This document shows, piece after piece, positions 1-5,855 of a stretch of DNA of 10,626 bases (position 1 is the stretch's first letter; the number at the start of each line of letters is the position of its first letter). The notes beneath the pieces were generated by a model. The model did not search any database. It had not been told where the DNA came from and saw only the letters and a list, made by a program, of their open reading frames with translations. The translations under genes were made by a program, and so were the position numbers. The DNA lies in contig CAJIYV010000022.1 of the NCBI GenBank assembly GCA_905181745.1, positions 1 through 10,626 of the forward strand, written 5' to 3'. The stretch is from an uncultured Actinomycetes bacterium. GTDB taxonomy: Bacteria; Actinomycetota; Actinomycetes; S36-B12.

Positions 1-396
1 GTGCGGGTGATTGTCCCCCACATATATTTTCAACTTGGTCAACTGCTGGCGACCCAGTTTGTTATGAGGGAGCATTCCCTTAACTGCCTTCTCAACCGCC
101 TTCGTTGGGTGTGACTCCAACAGCTCGGCGTAGGTGATAGCTGTGAGACCACCAGGGTAACCCGAGTGGCGGTAGGCCTTTTTCTGCTCACGCTTCGAAC
201 CGGTGAGGGCAACTTTGTCAGCATTAATAATGACAACGAAATCACCCGTATCCATATGTGGTGCAAAGGTGGGCTTGTGCTTTCCGCGAAGCAACGCCGC
301 GGTGTGACTGGCGAGCCGTCCGAGAACAATATCGGTGGCGTCAATTACGTGCCAGGTGCGAATGATTTCACCGGCTTTGGGACTATATGTGCGCAT
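1..396 (-). CDS. rplM: Large-subunit ribosomal protein L13, 3' end cut off by the window
   Basis: L13 is an early-assembly 50S protein that binds 23S rRNA. The reverse strand from an ATG at 394-396 reads MRTYSPKAGEIIRTWHVIDA and continues with VLGRLAS, the HKPTFAPHMDTGD segment, the VALTGSK motif, KKAYRHSGYPGG, and KAVKGMLPHNKLGRQQLTKLKIYVGDNHPH, all typical of L13. Exactly 132 codons are present with no stop. The family is about 147 residues long, so roughly 15 C-terminal residues lie beyond position 1. An AAGG lies 9 nt before the ATG. rpsI (S9) normally follows rplM but would be outside the window. The identification rests on clear family similarity and I consider it secure; only the end is missing. 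Confidence 0.97.
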   Translation of the reverse strand, partial: MRTYSPKAGEIIRTWHVIDATDIVLGRLASHTAALLRGKHKPTFAPHMDTGDFVVIINADKVALTGSKREQKKAYRHSGYPGGLTAITYAELLESHPTKAVEKAVKGMLPHNKLGRQQLTKLKIYVGDNHPH

Positions 397-586
397 GGGG
401 CGCTACCTTACTTTCTCGTAGGGACTCGGACTCTGCACCTACCGGTTGGTAGGCCGTACTGGGCACCTTCCCGGGCATCCAGGCTGCAACAGACACAGCA
501 AGGACAAAGAATACCCGTCCACAGCAGCGGCCACCGAATCCCCCCTGATCAAGGATGTATTTCCCCACGAAAAACCAAGAAAACTA
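397..586 (-). promoter_or_regulatory. rplM leader / intergenic region with a short hairpin
   Basis: There are 190 bp between the exonuclease stop and the rplM start, long for this compact region, so a separate promoter or an RNA leader for the L13 operon is plausible. Just after the exonuclease stop the transcript strand is T-rich. A perfect inverted repeat CCTACC-loop-GGTAGG lies at 438-453 with a 4-nt loop, 41 nt before the rplM ATG. I could not find a convincing -35/-10 pair. A reading frame at 383-568 crosses the region, but its GTG start has no ribosome binding site and it resembles nothing I know. The regulatory role is inferred. Confidence 0.4.
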
Positions 587-1240
587 CTACGGACGCGGTG
601 GCTGGGACGCTAGCCACGCTTTAAAAGAGGCATCCTGTTCCTTGCGCCACAGCGCCACCAAGTCTCCCAATTCACCGGGTTCAGTGATGAACAGCTGCGG
701 GTATCGCGCTTGCTGAGCCAACATTAATAGGCCAGTGATCCGGGCATCAGCAAGAGCTCCATGCCAATCGGCTTCATTGAGTTCTAACCCGTAGCGAGCC
801 ACTGTGGGTTGCAAGCGACGCTGAGCCTTGCCTTTCACGTATTTATCCATGTGTTTGTCAATTACGTAGGGGCAAATATCAACTACACCCGAAAGCGGCT
901 GATGGCCCACCCGCTCAAGATTTGAATCAAGAATCGTTCGATCAAATTGGGAGTTAAAGCACACTACCGGTAGTTTGCTCGACACAAGGTATTCACGAAT
1001 TTCCTCAAGCGCTTCAACTTGTACAAGGCCCTGGGTCTGACTCATCTGATCGGTGATCCCATGGACAGCGCTGGCTGCTTGTGGAATCTGCACATCGACT
1101 TTGATGAGCCATTCGCGCGAGGACGCTTCAACACCGTCACGAAACTCCACCGCAGCCGCGCTCACAATTCGGTCTGCGCTTACCTCAACACCCGTCGTCT
1201 CAGTGTCAAATGCAATAAAGCCGTCATCCACCCAGGACAT
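587..1240 (-). CDS. DEDDh-family 3'-5' exonuclease (DnaQ/epsilon-like)
   Basis: A 217-residue single-domain nuclease of the RNase T/DnaQ superfamily, which removes nucleotides from 3' ends using two metal ions. All catalytic elements are visible: Exo I FDTETTG (D12, E14), Exo II FNSQFDRTIL (D100), and Exo III WHGALADA (H160, D165), which makes it the DEDDh subtype. A VHGITDQM segment near residues 59-66 matches the region after Exo I in DNA polymerase III epsilon-type proteins. The ATG at 1238-1240 has a strong GGAGG 6 nt upstream. There is no GIY-YIG, helicase or BRCT extension, so it is not UvrC-fused or DinG-like. The substrate cannot be told: it may be a proofreading subunit or a general DNA/RNA 3' exonuclease (Orn is another DEDDh enzyme, but that family is shorter). 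It lies between the cupin gene and rplM, which is not part of the conserved ribosomal cluster. Confidence 0.9.
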   Translation of the reverse strand: MSWVDDGFIAFDTETTGVEVSADRIVSAAAVEFRDGVEASSREWLIKVDVQIPQAASAVHGITDQMSQTQGLVQVEALEEIREYLVSSKLPVVCFNSQFDRTILDSNLERVGHQPLSGVVDICPYVIDKHMDKYVKGKAQRRLQPTVARYGLELNEADWHGALADARITGLLMLAQQARYPQLFITEPGELGDLVALWRKEQDASFKAWLASQPPRP

Positions 1241-1304
1241 TCAACTCCTCCAATTCAGGTTCAGTAAATCATTTCCATCAGAGACTCAGAACAGGATTCT
1301 TCAT

Positions 1305-1625
1305 TCACGACAGTGTGATCCACACTTTTCGCAAGGGCTCGGTGATCGACCACACGGTTTTCGCGCCCAGGGGTAGCATCCCAACGGTTCCGGGTTCAAG
1401 CAAGATCTGGCCACCCTGATCGCAGGTCACAGTTCCACGCCCGGCGAGCACCACGAATACCTCCTCCACCTCCGTGTCGGTCGAAGTGCCGACCGAGTGT
1501 TCCCACACGCCAACTTCAATATCGCCCTCTGTGTCAAGGGCGCTCACTCCTGTACTCACGCCTTCATGAGCGGGTAATTTAGCGTGCCTCACGGGGGTGT
1601 TACTGGCCAAATATCCACGGATCAT
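1305..1625 (-). CDS. Small single-domain cupin protein (Cupin_3/DUF861-like)
   Basis: A 106-residue protein with one small beta-barrel cupin fold. Visible hallmarks are VGVWEHSVG (residues 38-46), then EVEEVFVVLAGRGTVTCDQG (residues 52-71) covering cupin motif 1, then LLEPGTVGMLPLG (75-87) and a closing TEPLRKVWITLS. This W...EEVFVVL.GRG...PG...P.G...W pattern is that of the Cupin_3 group, which includes ureidoglycine aminohydrolase-like domains and many small proteins of unknown role. The usual motif-1 histidines are not conserved here, as in much of that group, so metal binding and catalysis are uncertain. The ATG at 1623-1625 has no clear Shine-Dalgarno. It lies 85 bp after truA and 64 bp before the exonuclease gene. 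I do not assign a function. Confidence 0.82.
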   Translation of the reverse strand: MIRGYLASNTPVRHAKLPAHEGVSTGVSALDTEGDIEVGVWEHSVGTSTDTEVEEVFVVLAGRGTVTCDQGGQILLEPGTVGMLPLGAKTVWSITEPLRKVWITLS

Positions 1626-1631
1626 GGCTCA

Positions 1632-1659
1632 ACATTACGACAAGACAGCGAAATTTCGC
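1632..1659 (-). promoter_or_regulatory. Possible promoter and palindromic operator before the cupin gene
   Basis: GCGAAATTTCGC at 1648-1659 is a perfect 12-bp palindrome. On the minus strand it is followed 10 nt later by TAATGT (1632-1637), which ends 6 nt before the cupin ATG. A TANNNT -10 box at that spacing, with no visible ribosome binding site, would suit a leaderless start. The palindrome would then sit at or near the -35 position, where a repressor could act. The -10 match is weak and no -35 consensus is present, so this is an inference only. Confidence 0.25.
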
Positions 1660-1710
1660 GCTTCTCACCTGCAGCCGGCTCGGCGATCTCAATCACACAT
1701 GGAGAAGTGT

Positions 1711-2565
1711 TCAGCCCCGCCGAGCCCTAGTTTCACTTTGGCGGGCGAATAATTCTTCATCCGGTGGGTAACCCACTCGTTCAAGGACGAGTGGGAACGC
1801 TTGCATCGTCTGAATGTGGGAGATTTTGGATTCTTGGCTCAAGAGATGTTGTGTCCAGGTGACGGGCCTGCGACCATCACCGATTGGCAAAAGCGCTCCC
1901 ACAATGCTGCGGACCATGGAATAACAGAAGGCATCAGCTCTAATTGTCATGACAACGTAATTATCTTTGTTGCGGTGCCATTCGAGTCTTTGGACTTCCC
2001 TGATTGTGGTCGTTTTAGGTTTTTCTTTGCAGAAGGCAAAAAAGTCGTGCACCCCAATCAGACATTGGCTTGCTTCATTGAGTTTGTCGATGTCAAGGGA
2101 GACTGGCCACGCAAAGACCTCGTGACGGTGAAGTGGTGTTGGACCGGTGGGGTCATCACAAATTGTGTAGGTGTATTCGCGCCATAGGGCCGAGAAGCGT
2201 GCATCAAAACCGTAAGGCGCTTCCTCTATTTTGTGAATTCGGATGTCACCCGGCAACGCCTTATTAATTCGCTCGGCGGTCAGTTTGTACATTTGTGGGT
2301 GATTGCGAGCGATATCAAAATGGAATACCTGCGCGCGAGCATGCACGCCGGCATCCGTGCGTCCGGCAACAATTGTGGGTAAGTGAAGTTGGTGAATCAG
2401 AGCACCGATTGTGTTTTCAATTTCAGATTGAACCGAGCGGGCCTCCATTTGAGAGGCCCAACCGTGAAAACCGGAGCCGTCGTAGGCCAGGTAGACACGC
2501 AGACGAATCAGCCCGTCCCCGGGTAAACCGAGAACGGGCTGATCAATTTCGTGTTGCGAACTCAG
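1711..2565 (-). CDS. truA: tRNA pseudouridine(38-40) synthase TruA, probable CTG start
   Basis: TruA isomerises uridines 38-40 of the anticodon arm of many tRNAs. The catalytic motif AGRTDAGVHARAQ is present (catalytic Asp is residue 71 with the start used here). The conserved N-terminal strand RLRVYLAYDGSGFHGWA lies upstream of the first in-frame ATG (2446-2448), so a protein starting there (245 residues) would lack part of the fold. Between that strand and the rplQ stop there is no in-frame ATG, GTG or TTG. I start it at CTG 2563-2565, which follows AAGGAG (2572-2577) by 6 nt and gives 284 residues, normal for the family, beginning with a short extension like that of other actinobacterial TruA proteins. 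Other candidates are CTG 2509-2511 and ATT 2506-2508. Later motifs include YTYTICDD, FFAFCK and FCYSMVRSIVGALL, all typical. It is in the same frame as rplQ, separated by one TAA. The product is certain; the start is not. Confidence 0.93.
   Translation of the reverse strand: MSSQHEIDQPVLGLPGDGLIRLRVYLAYDGSGFHGWASQMEARSVQSEIENTIGALIHQLHLPTIVAGRTDAGVHARAQVFHFDIARNHPQMYKLTAERINKALPGDIRIHKIEEAPYGFDARFSALWREYTYTICDDPTGPTPLHRHEVFAWPVSLDIDKLNEASQCLIGVHDFFAFCKEKPKTTTIREVQRLEWHRNKDNYVVMTIRADAFCYSMVRSIVGALLPIGDGRRPVTWTQHLLSQESKISHIQTMQAFPLVLERVGYPPDEELFARQSETRARRG
2507..2543 (-). repeat. 10-bp perfect inverted repeat between rplQ and the TruA core
   Basis: ATCAGCCCGT at 2507-2516 pairs perfectly with ACGGGCTGAT at 2534-2543 across a 17-nt loop. 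Inside the loop CGG and CCG can form a short inner stem. On the transcript strand no U-tract follows the hairpin, so it does not look like an ordinary intrinsic terminator. It lies 25 nt past the rplQ stop and, if truA starts at CTG 2563-2565, it is translated. It may be a processing or attenuation site that lowers truA expression relative to the ribosomal genes, or it may control access to a truA start. Confidence 0.6.
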
Positions 2566-2568
2566 GAC

Positions 2569-3126
2569 TTACTCCTTGGGCTCTGCTTCTTCGCCTGCAG
2601 AAACTTCTTCTTCGCCTTCGGTATTTACCGGTTCGCTCGTTTCCTCTTCGAGGACTTCCTCGGTGTCTGGTGTAATTTCTTCCACGACCGTGACGTCTTC
2701 GCTTTTGGCAGCTGATTCCCTAACGGCACGCTTGGTCGCACCCGTTGCTTCAGCAACTACCGCTTCAGCCATTGGCTCAACCATTTCAATGATTGCCATG
2801 GGGGCGTTGTCGCCCTTACGGTTACCAATCTTGATGATTCTGGTGTAGCCACCTTGGCGGCCGGCGTAACTGGGGCCAATCTCCGTGAATAACGTGTGCA
2901 CAACACCCTTGTCCTTCACTACGGTGAGAACACGACGGCGAGCCGAAATGTCTCCGCGCTTTGCAAAGGTAACCATGCGCTCAGCGAGTGGCCGAAGCCG
3001 CTTCGCCTTCGCATGGGTGGTGGTGATGCGCCCGTGCTCAAAGAGCGCGGTTGCTAGATTTCCCAGCATGAGCCTCTCGTGAGCCGGTCCTCCGCCGAAG
3101 CGGGAACCCTTAGTTGGCGTAGGCAT
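2569..3126 (-). CDS. rplQ: Large-subunit ribosomal protein L17 with acidic C-terminal tail
   Basis: L17 lies near the peptide exit site of the 50S subunit. The sequence opens with MPTPTKGSRFGGGPAHERLM and continues with LGNLATALFEHGRITTTHAKAKRLRPLAERM and a YTRIIKIGNRKGDNAPMAIIEM ending, all standard L17. The core ends near residue 117. A further 68 residues, rich in Glu, Val, Thr and Ala and strongly acidic after residue 143, follow. L17 in Bacillus is about 120 residues, while extended acidic tails are common in actinobacteria. The start ATG (3124-3126) has AAGGAG a few nucleotides upstream. It follows rpoA by 53 bp, the classic alpha-operon order. The tail looks disordered and its role is unknown. 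Confidence 0.97.
   Translation of the reverse strand: MPTPTKGSRFGGGPAHERLMLGNLATALFEHGRITTTHAKAKRLRPLAERMVTFAKRGDISARRRVLTVVKDKGVVHTLFTEIGPSYAGRQGGYTRIIKIGNRKGDNAPMAIIEMVEPMAEAVVAEATGATKRAVRESAAKSEDVTVVEEITPDTEEVLEEETSEPVNTEGEEEVSAGEEAEPKE
2572..2577 (-). promoter_or_regulatory. Shine-Dalgarno AAGGAG deciding the truA start
   Basis: AAGGAG on the minus strand forms the last two sense codons of rplQ (Lys-Glu), directly followed by its TAA. Six nucleotides later comes CTG in the truA frame. The position is right for initiation at that codon and for coupling of truA translation to termination of rplQ. Chance occurrence cannot be excluded because the Lys-Glu ending also encodes protein. Confidence 0.45.
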
Positions 3127-3179
3127 CTTGTCTCCTTATTGATCTCGGTGAGTCAGTAATTCGTGAAGCACTGCGGCTC

Positions 3180-4247
3180 TTAGAGCTGCTCGTCCTCGGG
3201 GTAGGCATCTTCTGTGACGGTCTCAATAACTTCTGGGACTTCTTCGGGGTCGACATCCATATCGACATCGGTGTCATCGAAGTACACAGCGGTAGAGGGA
3301 TCAAACCCTGGAGGGCTGTCCTTGAGCGCGAGACCAAGACCGTGCAGTTTTACTTTGATTTCCTCGATTGACTTAGCGCCAAAGTTACGGATATCAAGCA
3401 GATCAGCCTCACTACGGGTGATGAGCTCCCCAACGGTGTGGATGCCTTCGCGCTTAAGGCAGTTATAGGAACGCACTGTCATGTCAAGTTGCTCAATTGG
3501 AGTTGAGAGTTGCTCGGCGACGAATGCATCCGTGGGGCTTGGACCAATATCAATACCTTCTGCGTCAACATTCATCTCACGAGCAAGACCAAAGAGCTCG
3601 ACCAATGTGGAACCAGCAGATGCCACCGCATCGCGTGGCAACATGCATGGCTTGGTCTCAACATCGATGATCAACTTGTCGAAGTCGGTACGCTGCTCAA
3701 CACGGGTAGCCTCAACCTTGTAACTCACCTTTAGTACGGGTGAGTAGATCGAGTCCACCGGGATCCGGCCGATTTCTTGCTCTGGATGCTTGTTCATGGT
3801 CGAGGGCACGTAACCGCGACCACGCTCAACAACGAGTTCGATCTCGAGCTTGCCCTTGTCATTGAGTGTTGCAAGATTAAGCTCGGGATTGTGAACTTCC
3901 ACGCCCGCTGGTGGCTGAATATCAGCTGCAGTCACGCTCCCGGGGCCCTGCTTGCGCAAGTACATGACAACTGGCTCATCGATCTCACTTGACAACACGA
4001 GCCCCTTGAGGTTCAAAATGATTTCGGTGACATCTTCTTTGATTCCATCGATAGTGCTGAACTCATGTAGAACCCCATCAATGCGAATGCTGGTGACAGA
4101 CGCACCCGGGATCGAGGAGAGCAATGTTCGACGAAGTGAGTTGCCAAGGGTGTAACCAAAGCCTGGCTCAAGGGGTTCCAACACAAAACGTGAACGGAAC
4201 TCGCTGATTGGTTCTTCGGTCAGAATTGGACGCTGACTAATGAGCAC
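3180..4247 (-). CDS. rpoA: DNA-directed RNA polymerase alpha subunit, GTG start
   Basis: A 355-residue RNA polymerase alpha subunit, whose dimer nucleates core assembly and whose C-terminal domain contacts UP elements and activators. The N-terminal domain shows RFVLEPLEPGFGYTLGNSLR (residues 21-40), VTSIRIDGVLHEFSTIDG (51-68) and EATRVEQRTDFDKL (179-192). The C-terminal domain (about 245-315) carries VRSYNCLKREGIHTVGEL and DIRNFGAKSIEEIK, including the DNA-contacting R259 and N262. Residues 323-355 form an acidic tail. The start is GTG at 4245-4247, preceded at 8 nt by GGAAGGA. An ATG 7 nt upstream is out of frame and too close to that site. It sits between rpsD and rplQ in the usual order. 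Confidence 0.98.
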   Translation of the reverse strand: MLISQRPILTEEPISEFRSRFVLEPLEPGFGYTLGNSLRRTLLSSIPGASVTSIRIDGVLHEFSTIDGIKEDVTEIILNLKGLVLSSEIDEPVVMYLRKQGPGSVTAADIQPPAGVEVHNPELNLATLNDKGKLEIELVVERGRGYVPSTMNKHPEQEIGRIPVDSIYSPVLKVSYKVEATRVEQRTDFDKLIIDVETKPCMLPRDAVASAGSTLVELFGLAREMNVDAEGIDIGPSPTDAFVAEQLSTPIEQLDMTVRSYNCLKREGIHTVGELITRSEADLLDIRNFGAKSIEEIKVKLHGLGLALKDSPPGFDPSTAVYFDDTDVDMDVDPEEVPEVIETVTEDAYPEDEQL

Positions 4248-4255
4248 TTTTCATT

Positions 4256-4262
4256 TCCTTCC
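4256..4262 (-). promoter_or_regulatory. rpoA ribosome binding site GGAAGGA
   Basis: GGAAGGA on the minus strand lies 8 nt before the GTG that opens the rpoA frame. Only 1 nt separates it from an ATG (4252-4254) that opens a five-codon frame ending in TAG inside rpoA. The spacing supports GTG as the real start. Confidence 0.6.
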
Positions 4263-4263
4263 A

Positions 4264-4316
4264 GCGATACCCTCTATTTGATATCGCGTTTCTCGGCTCG
4301 ATTCGAGTGAATCGAG
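4264..4316 (-). repeat. Two hairpins in the rpsD-rpoA spacer
   Basis: The 77-bp gap holds two inverted repeats. CTCGATTC (4297-4304) and GAATCGAG (4309-4316) form a perfect 8-bp stem with a 4-nt loop. GCGATA (4264-4269) and TATCGC (4282-4287) form a 6-bp stem with a 12-nt loop, ending just upstream of the rpoA ribosome binding site. Neither is followed by a U-tract on the transcript strand. They may be processing or partial attenuation sites separating rpoA output from that of the ribosomal genes. Confidence 0.5.
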
Positions 4317-4324
4317 AGTGGTGA

Positions 4325-4951
4325 CTACTTGGAGTACAACTCAACAATGAGCTGTTCGTTGACCTGGGTGTCAATTCCCTCGCGTGCTGGGATTGAGTGA
4401 ACAAGGATGCGCATTTTTGACGGCACAACCTCAAGCCATGGTGGAACGGTCTTTTCTCCGATCTCGGCGTGAGCCACAATGAAAGGAGTCATTTCCAGCG
4501 AGCTGGGGCGAACGTCAACTACGTCATTAGGGGAAACCCGGAAGGACGGAATGTCCACCTTATGGCCGTTGACCATTAAGTGGCCGTGGGTTACCAACTG
4601 GCGAGCCATGTCGCGGCTCTTTGCAAAACCAGCACGGAAGACCACATTGTCCAACCGACTTTCAAGGATTCGTAGCAAGTTTTCACCAGTTTTACCCGGC
4701 ATGCGCTGTGCTTCTTTGTAGTAGTTAGAGAATTGCTTCTCTAGAACACCGTACATACGGGTTGCCTTCTGCTTCTCACGAAGCTGCAACAAGTACTCAC
4801 TCTCCTTTGACCGACCGCGGCCGTGCTGGCCGGGTGGGTACGGGCGTTTTTCAAATGGGCACTTTGGTGACTCGCACTTTGATCCCTTAAGGAACAACTT
4901 CATTTTTTCGCGGCGGCACCGCTTGCAATCTGCGTCCGTATAACGCGCCAT
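4325..4951 (-). CDS. rpsD: Small-subunit ribosomal protein S4, zinc-binding (C+) type
   Basis: S4 is a primary 16S rRNA binder that starts 30S assembly and, in E. coli, represses translation of the alpha operon. The 208-residue protein opens MARYTDADCKRCRREKMKLF and has four cysteines, C9-x2-C12-x13-C26-x4-C31, the zinc-binding form. RPYPPGQHGRGR and SEYLLQLREKQK follow. The S4 RNA-binding domain shows RLDNVVFRAGFAKSRDMARQ and LVTHGHLMVNGHKVDIP. The protein ends EQLIVELYSK, typical of the family. Many high-GC actinobacteria have lost these cysteines, so their retention is a useful lineage marker. The gene follows rpsK by 41 bp and precedes rpoA by 77 bp. Confidence 0.98.
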   Translation of the reverse strand: MARYTDADCKRCRREKMKLFLKGSKCESPKCPFEKRPYPPGQHGRGRSKESEYLLQLREKQKATRMYGVLEKQFSNYYKEAQRMPGKTGENLLRILESRLDNVVFRAGFAKSRDMARQLVTHGHLMVNGHKVDIPSFRVSPNDVVDVRPSSLEMTPFIVAHAEIGEKTVPPWLEVVPSKMRILVHSIPAREGIDTQVNEQLIVELYSK

Positions 4952-4992
4952 TGTCTTCTCCTAATTTCTAAGTGTTATGAAAGGTCCGCGGA

Positions 4993-5391
4993 TTAAACGC
5001 GGCGACGCTTCTTGGGGCGGGTTCCGTTGAATGGCACTGGGGTTACGTCGGCGATTGAGCCAACTTCAAGGCCGGTTGCCTGTAGTGAGCGAATCGCAGT
5101 TTCGCGACCTGAACCCGGTCCTTTGACGAATACGTCAACCTTGCGCATGCCATGTTCCATTGCGCGACGTGCAGCAGCTTCAGCGGCGAGCTGCGCGGCA
5201 AATGGTGTTGACTTGCGACTGCCCTTAAAACCAACTTGACCAGCTGATGCCCATGCAATTACGGCACCCGTTGGATCAGTGATGGAAACAATGGTGTTGT
5301 TGAACGTGCTCTTAATGTGAGCGTGACCATGGGCCACATTCTTTTTTTCCTTGCGCCGCACCTTCTTGGTGCCTGGACCTTTGGGGGCCAT
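4993..5391 (-). CDS. rpsK: Small-subunit ribosomal protein S11
   Basis: S11 lies in the 30S platform near the E site and the mRNA exit. The 132-residue protein has a basic N-terminus (MAPKGPGTKKVRRKEKKNVA), then GHAHIKSTFNNTIVSITDPT, then WASAGQVGFKGSRKSTPFAA, then VFVKGPGSGRETAIRSLQ, and ends DVTPVPFNGTRPKKRRRV. The length and motifs match the family throughout. AGGAAT lies before the ATG at 5389-5391. It is 59 bp after rpsM and 41 bp before rpsD, the normal alpha-operon order. Confidence 0.98.
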   Translation of the reverse strand: MAPKGPGTKKVRRKEKKNVAHGHAHIKSTFNNTIVSITDPTGAVIAWASAGQVGFKGSRKSTPFAAQLAAEAAARRAMEHGMRKVDVFVKGPGSGRETAIRSLQATGLEVGSIADVTPVPFNGTRPKKRRRV

Positions 5392-5424
5392 GTGTGATTC
5401 CTATTCTTTAGAGGTTTGGGGTTT

Positions 5425-5442
5425 TCTCGTGTAACAACGAGA
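5425..5442 (-). repeat. Short hairpin in the rpsM-rpsK spacer
   Basis: TCTCGT (5425-5430) and ACGAGA (5437-5442) form a perfect 6-bp stem with a 6-nt loop, a few bases past the rpsM stop. On the transcript strand A residues follow, not U residues, so it is not an intrinsic terminator. It could be a processing site or mRNA stabiliser, or incidental. Confidence 0.35.
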
Positions 5443-5450
5443 TCGTTCGC

Positions 5451-5822
5451 TTAGACCTTCTTCTTACCGGCAACTGCCTTACGTGGACCCTTACGAGTGC
5501 GCGCGTTGGTATGGGTGCGTTGCCCGCGGACGGGAAGACCCTTGCGGTGACGAATTCCCTGATAGCAACCAATTTCCACCTTGCGTCGAATATTGGCTGC
5601 AACCTCGCGGCGCAGGTCACCTTCTACTTTCAGATTTAATTCGATCCAGTCGCGCAAAGCGAGTGTTTGATCGTCGGTCAGATCCATTGATTTCATTTGA
5701 GGATCAATGCCAGTTGCTTCGAGGGCTTTTGCAGCCTGCGAACGGCCAACACCGTAAACGTAGGTCAGCGCGATTGCCAGGCGTTTTTCGCGGGGCAAAT
5801 CCACGCCAATAAGTCGTGCCAT
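5451..5822 (-). CDS. rpsM: Small-subunit ribosomal protein S13
   Basis: S13 sits in the 30S head, contacts the P-site tRNA and forms bridges to the 50S subunit. The 123-residue protein starts MARLIGVDLPREKRLAIALT, contains TYVYGVGRSQAAKALEATGI and IRRKVEIGCYQGIRHRKGLP, and ends with the basic QRTHTNARTRKGPRK tail that reaches the tRNA. The length is usual. The ATG at 5820-5822 is preceded by a purine-rich AAAGAGAG. It is the first gene after a 194-bp structured gap, so it may head its own transcript, as in the E. coli alpha operon. Confidence 0.98.
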   Translation of the reverse strand: MARLIGVDLPREKRLAIALTYVYGVGRSQAAKALEATGIDPQMKSMDLTDDQTLALRDWIELNLKVEGDLRREVAANIRRKVEIGCYQGIRHRKGLPVRGQRTHTNARTRKGPRKAVAGKKKV

Positions 5823-5855
5823 GGGCGTACTCTCTTTTCAGTAATTCACGGGGTC

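Noticed and set aside
383..568. A 61-codon minus-strand frame with a hydrophobic stretch between the exonuclease gene and rplM
   Set aside because: It begins with GTG without a ribosome binding site, overlaps the rplM start and resembles no family. It is more likely leader sequence.
598..617. GTGGCT/AGCCAC hairpin followed downstream by T-rich sequence, a possible terminator of the exonuclease gene
   Set aside because: The hairpin is inside the coding sequence and the T-tract begins more than 10 nt after the stem, so it does not fit an intrinsic terminator.
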